64,000 nt of DNA from Lingula anatina (Eukaryota > Brachiopoda > Lingulata > Lingulida > Lingulidae), in the NCBI RefSeq assembly GCF_001039355.2, contig NW_019775436.1, positions 413,617 to 477,616 of the forward strand, in the 5' to 3' direction. Positions within the stretch are counted from its first letter, which is position 1. The number at the start of each line of letters is the position of its first letter. Under the pieces are notes generated by a model that was given only the letters and a program-made list of their open reading frames with translations, made no database searches and was not told the DNA's origin. Made by a program: the position numbers and the translations under genes. This document shows, piece by piece, positions 28,001 to 34,397 of the stretch.

Positions 28001-31000
28001 TCAATTTAGGCCGGGAAAAATCTGTATAACGACAGTGGATGCTTTTAACGACCGATTTTCCAGACAGCGGATCAATATTCTTCTCATCTCTCACACTGTT
28101 GAAATTATTTAAGAACCATTTTTATGGATTAAGGGTTAGTATAATGTGTTCATTGGCCTCGATGTCGAGGTGTATTCTGTCTTCAAGTGTTGATCATCAA
28201 ATAAAACCTATACTAACATAGTATACCATAATGCACCTGACTTCATTTGACCTACTGGTACTGGTACATGAAAAAATGAATTGGGGTGTACTATATTTGT
28301 TTTAAGGTAAATTTAAGGCAAAATACTAAAATAACACAGATGTTAATCATTAAACAGAATCTACACCCAAATTGACCCATAAGAGGCCAGGGGCGGATCC
28401 AAGACTATTTGAAGGGGGGGGGGGGTCTTCGGATGCGAATCCTACACCCCCTCCCGGTTGGCGTGGGATTTTTGGGGTATTTTAGAGGGTGAACGGTGCT
28501 ATTTGGTACGTTTTAGTACCAATTCAAAGAGAAGAATATTAGTGTGATTTATTTTCAGAACCCCCCCCCANNNNNNNNNNNNNNNNNNNNNNNNNNNNNN
28601 NNNNNNNNNNNNNNNNNNNNNNNNNNNNNNNNNNNNNNNNNNNNNNNNNNNNNNNNNNNNNNNNNNNNNNNNNNNNNNNNNNNNNNNNNNNNNNNNNNNN
28701 NNNNNNNNNNNNNNNNNNNNNNNNNNNNNNNNNNNNNNNNNNNNNNNNNNNNNNNNNNNNNNNNNNNNNNNNNNNNNNNNNNNNNNNNNNNNNNNNNNNN
28801 NNNNNNNNNNNNNNNNNNNNNNNNNNNNNNNNNNNNNNNNNNNNNNNNNNNNNNNNNNNNNNNNNNNCCCCCCCCCTCTAAATCCGCCACTGAGAGCCCT
28901 AGGTAGAATCACTTCTAATTGAAAAAAAAATGGAGGTGCGCGTTCATGTAAAAATTTGTGAAGGCAAATGAGGTGGATTTTAGGAAAATACTCCGATGAC
29001 ACACTTTGGGTCGCATTTTCGATATTCTCGCATTCTGGGTCTTCCGGAAGACGGTCAGATTTTCAAGTTTACATTGACGGGTATCCATTTTTTTCTGTCG
29101 GAAGACGGTCAAAAATGACGAACGGATCAACAAAGATAATTTGGAAGACTGTCAGAAAATATCTCTGAATCCGCCCCTGTATATCTTATGTTCGACATCT
29201 CCTCCCTCCCTTCCCGCATCTCTCCATACAAGACACGTGTATAATTACACCTGCTCGGTAACCTTTTTCGGCTTAATCAGACGTAAACATGATACAATGC
29301 AGTGATTGAATTCCAGTAACATATTACCTAGCTTTCTCCATCGTGACAAAATTTAACTGGCAAGTTTCGACGGAAACCCGATCATATTGCAAAATCATAT
29401 CCGCAAAAAGGAGAGGGTATCATTTTAAAAAAGCCAAATTAGACGAAACAAGTAAAATCATATATGTAGCTATTGGTGGCATGAGTAAGAGAGAAATCGG
29501 GGAGGGGGGGGGGAGGGAGGGGGATGGGGGTGGAACAATTATGAATTGATAATTCATATAAAACCCAACCTTTCTATCACCCTCATCATTCCCGGATGTT
29601 CCTTTTGATGAAGCCGCATCTTTCTTCCCATCAGGACTTTGTTTTCCAGTATCTTGTAGCAAGGAAGCACTAGGGGTGACTGTATCTCCATAACGACTGC
29701 TGTCGAGAACGGACTCTGCGCGTTGCCTGATCTCCTCTCTCAGAGCTCGGCGAAGCTGGCTTGGCAGGCCGGCAGAGGTGTCTGACTGTCCGGAGGTATC
29801 CTTGGCGTTGTCTTTTCTGTCTGTGGTGTTTCCACCCTTTGCTTCGCCATCGCCCTCTTCCTCTTCCCCCTCCTCGTCCTCGATTTCTTCAAAGATTGTT
29901 TCCTCAGTAGGGGGACGCTTTATTAGTTCGTATGTTTTCTGGGGTACTCGGATTTCAATTGGAATNCCGTAACATCAAGTTCACAAGAGAGCTGGAGGAA
30001 AACAATTGTACTGTTGTCCTGATTACATTAAATAGAGGGCATTCAGAACAGCGGACAAACTGATCCGCGGATCAAATATGGCCACCGACTTAAAAGCTTG
30101 CCGCTTGACACTGAATAGATTCCCCGCAGGGATTACACAACAAACATTCAAATAGGTCTGTTATATTTGATCCGCAGATCTGTTAGTCTACTGTTCTGAA
30201 TGCGCTCTTACAAGTGAAAGTGAAAGTGAAAGTGATGGCCATTTGAGCCTGAAAGTCTACAGGATGGCCACACATATTAACCAATACTTCAACTTCCGCA
30301 ATTTGGACACTTAGGGCGTATTCCCAGACATTTAGATCGATCTATCCCCGTGGGGAGTCTCACTAGATTACGGCTTAAATGTCCGTCCCGCCTACTGCAA
30401 GCTGTAAGGGGGTAATTAACTTTCTTGCCCGCTCGGCTGACAGCTATTTAGCGTGAACCCCCAGGGTGTTAGGTCGATCTAGTTTGGATTGATCTAATCT
30501 CTGGGAATGGGGTCTTACCTTCCTAAAAGGTTCCTTGGCCGTATAAAGGCTGGTCACCGGTGGTTTTAGCAGCTTGAGCATTGCAGTAATGTCCTCCAAC
30601 ATCTCTTCGAAAGTTTGATTCGTTTTCGGGTTCAGGATCACCTTTTCTATGCTATTCCTGTGCGTGTTGCTCATAATGGACAATATACGAGGCGAAGCGT
30701 TTGATGTGGACAAAACATCTCCGTTTTCACCAAGAAATAATTGCTTTTCGTGTTTGCGAAATTTCCCTGCCGATGGCTTACGGTTATTCCAGTATTGTTC
30801 TTTAGAATTGCCGTATTGAACGTTGAGACGTATTTTCTTATCGTTTGAAACAACGTAATCTTTACCACCAACGAAATCCTTAACGTCCGTTATCTCTCTC
30901 CCCTCGGGGAGGCTAAACACATGCCGAACTCCCTTCGTTAGAGGAATCTTTTCCGTCAACCAAGATAATAAAGTTTCGAAAGACACAAAGCACTTCTGGC

Positions 31001-31362
31001 TGACAGCCGTTTGAATACCTTTGAAATGTGGGTCGTCGTTACGGTAAAAAGTCACAAGCCTGCCGCGCTTACTGAACTTTTTGTGCCCATGTCCCTTATT
31101 CGGGCCCGTGTCCTTAGCCTCCCGTAGCTTAGAGGCCTCAAAGCGACCGGCGTCCTCGTAGGGGCGAGTGAGGGCCTTGTTGCGGGCCAGATGCGGATTG
31201 GGGTAAATCTCGTAATCCATCTCGTCGTGATCAGAGACCATGTCGTCCTCGTCCTCATAGTCCGAGGCGTTGCCCTCCACCGGCACCCCGCCTACCAACT
31301 GGCGTCGGTTGAGGTAGTTCTGGAATATGTGAAATATGATATTTTGTTAAGGGCAAAGTAGG

Positions 31363-31405
<43 letters not shown>

Positions 31406-34334
31406 CGTATGTGTGTGTGCGCGCGCGCTTGTTGGGAGGAGGTGGTCGGCGGATTTGGTGATAAGATATTTTACCTCTGTCTTTGACATTTAACATTCAT
31501 TCAAACCACTGGACATAAGAGTGAATGGGATCTTTTAATAGTTTTAATCGAAAAAATATCACCCCTGCACAATGCAGCGAAGAACAATACATCAAATCCG
31601 CACCCACTCTGGGTAAAATTGGTATCTAGGTACACGAAAGTTTCATGGTAAAAAGTCCACTTTTGCAGAAAAAAACCCTCCCCTTTTGAAATCGCTGGCT
31701 ACGGGCCTGAGAGGCATACTGACATCAGAGAAGTGGGTTTTCAGAGTCCTATGAAAATCTGGGTTGATATTCTATACATAACATTTCATATATATTTAGA
31801 ACTTCTTGGCATGGGCGTGGCTTCGGGAAATGCCGCCAATGTTAAGCACTAAAAAAGGACACTCCTGTTAAAACAGCTTTGGCCAATTTTAAAGGCAACT
31901 GTACCTTAAAATCAGCTTAAAAAATGAAGAACAAATTTGTAAATCTTTCTATTGACAAGTAGCAGCACAACATGAAAATTACAAGTTCTAAAAGGTTAGT
32001 AAAAATCCTCAGTAAATGTCTTTAAGGGCACGGTGCTTGTCATCCCTTATCGACGCTACTTTTAGTCAAAAATTAGTTTTCAACTGTTATTCTAGATTGG
32101 TTTTTCTTTGCACGATTCAAGCTACCTGCTGTAAGGGACTTTGCTTACGATGTACGCATACTAAATTGTCGATCTATGCCGTTTGTTAAAAATCTATTCA
32201 AAACTAAAAGAAGCAAAACTTAAAAAGCAAATCATAGGTAGAGTAGCATCAGGCAGGTCTGCAATTGAAGTTGTGCAATCTTTTCAGCAATTTTGATGAA
32301 ATGTCATTTGTCCTTAATGCTGGTGACGTCATTTCTGGGTCATTCGTCGCAGCTCATATACGGCTTTTGTATATTAGCGCCAGCTAAGGCGTTCAATAAT
32401 GAGAGCACTAAATAATTTAGTGTCGTTTGTTTTTCAAACCTGCCGCGGGACCTTATAACGTCGCGTGGAATTAGTTGGGGGGAGGGGGGGGGGGGGTTAA
32501 AAACGCTCTTTTGATCGGAAAAGGACCACTTTTAATCAAAATTTGGCTCAACTAAAAAAAATATGAAAAGGCCCGTTTCATTATTATTTTTTTTATTATT
32601 TTTTTTCAGAAATGGAACCTCTTTGAAATAGCTGACTACAGGCCAGTGAAAACTTCTGAAAAGAAATCCATATGAAGGACTCTAGGATATGTTGCAAACG
32701 GCGAGGAGATCAGTGCATTCAATATCAACCTGACAAACTCACTAAAATAGCGGTTTTCCCCGTGGGATTATTATGCAACTCAATATCCTATTATATCCCA
32801 AATTATGGTATCTAGATGACAACACTTGGATTTAAAGGTTTTAACAACAAACCCGCGTTCAGCGCCTTTAAAGTAAAACTATAGCGCAAGCACCACTTAG
32901 AGAGAAAGCATGATATAAATTAAACAATATAGGTAACACAGCGTAAGTCAGATATAAACTGAGAGAAATACAGCGTCCCCCATACCTGTACATAACTGTT
33001 GTTGCTACCTCGGCCAAGATACGTCCCGTGCGCCATCATGAAAATATGTCGCAGCTATTCTCCAGACGCTACAATTCAATATTCAGCTACCTCTATCATA
33101 ATCCGTCTTACTCATTAAGTCAGCCCATCCTTGACGAATGGTGTCGTACATTACTTGTCACTTAAGATGAGCGAAAACACCAGAATATCTCCCCCATAGG
33201 CCTACTACGTGATACGATTAAAGAGCGCAAAATATTCAATACCAATGCAAGGTGTATTCCGGGACGCCTTTTTGAAGATGTAGATCTAATTTGCTCGTTC
33301 GATTTCGGATATTTTTTCTACAGAGGTTGAGCTCCCGACGGAACTACCCGATATCGTCATAGCGATCCATTGTTTGCAATATCGAACTGATTCGAGTGTA
33401 AATAAATCCAACTACAGGCTTTAGTTACATCCCAAATTTGTATAGCTAGTCCTTTATTGGCAAGACAATCTACCAGTTATGTACTTGTTTCCACTAAACG
33501 ATACTCGTAAGATTATTGACTATCAAAGTGCCAGGGCCTATTTTCAATTTAGGCCGGGAGAAATCTGTATAACGACAGTCGATGCTTTTAACGACCGATT
33601 TTCCAGACAGCGGATCAATATTCTTCTCATCTCTCACACTGTTGAAAATAATTTAAGAACCGTTTTTATGGATTAAGGGTTAGTACAATGTGTTCATTGG
33701 CCTCGATGTCGAGGTGTATTCTGTCTTCAAGTGTTGATCATCAAATAAAACCTATACTAACATAGTATACCCATAATGCACCCGACTTCATTTGACCTAC
33801 TGGTACTGGTACATGAAAAAATGAATTGGGGTGTACTATATTTGTTTTAAGGTAAATTTGGTCGTTTTTTAAAGCAAAGTACTAATATAACACAGATGTT
33901 AATCATCAAACAATATCTACATCCCAATTGACCCATAAGAGGCCAGGGGCGGATCCAAGGCTATTTGAAGGGGGGGTTGACGTGGGATTTTTGGGGTATT
34001 TTAGAGGGCGCATCCTTCCCGCATCTCTCCATACAAGACACGTGTATAATTACACCTGCTCGGTAACCTTTTTCGGCTTAATCAGACGTAAACATGATAC
34101 AATGCAGTGATTGAATTCCAGTAACATATTACCTAGTTTTCTCCATCGTGACAAAATTTAACTGGCAAGTTTCGACGGAAACCTGATCATATTGCAAAAT
34201 CATATCCACAAAAAGGAGAGGGTATCATTTTAAAAAAGCCAAATTAGACGAAACAAGTAAAATCATATATGTAGCTATTGGTGGCATGAGTAAGAGAGAA
34301 ATCGGGGGGTGAAGGAGGGGGATGGGGGTGGAAC

Positions 34335-34397
<63 letters not shown>

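Larger units (their letters stand above)
24479..29965. repeat. First copy of a 5-kb near-identical tandem block (probable haplotype 1)
   Basis: Aligns by eye to 29967-34798 in the same orientation: intron 2-3 sequence, exon 2, alternative first exon, upstream intron and the 3' part of exon 1, in that order. Differences are scattered substitutions, small indels and transposon presence/absence. It ends inside coding sequence at the single N at 29966. Confidence 0.85.

Noticed and set aside
30314-30514. Element as an introner that created the whole intron
   Set aside because: The intron exists in the empty allele, and the element's far end does not supply an acceptor in the needed orientation.
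24981-31319. Genuine duplication of the doublecortin exon
   Set aside because: Both copies are in frame, but the duplicated block starts and ends at a single N in mid-exon and carries the flanking introns and the promoter-proximal exon too. Haplotype overlap fits better.
33479-33676. 65-codon ORF ([11 protein letters not shown]...)
   Set aside because: The allelic copy near 27937 loses the frame near its end and there is no splice or domain support.
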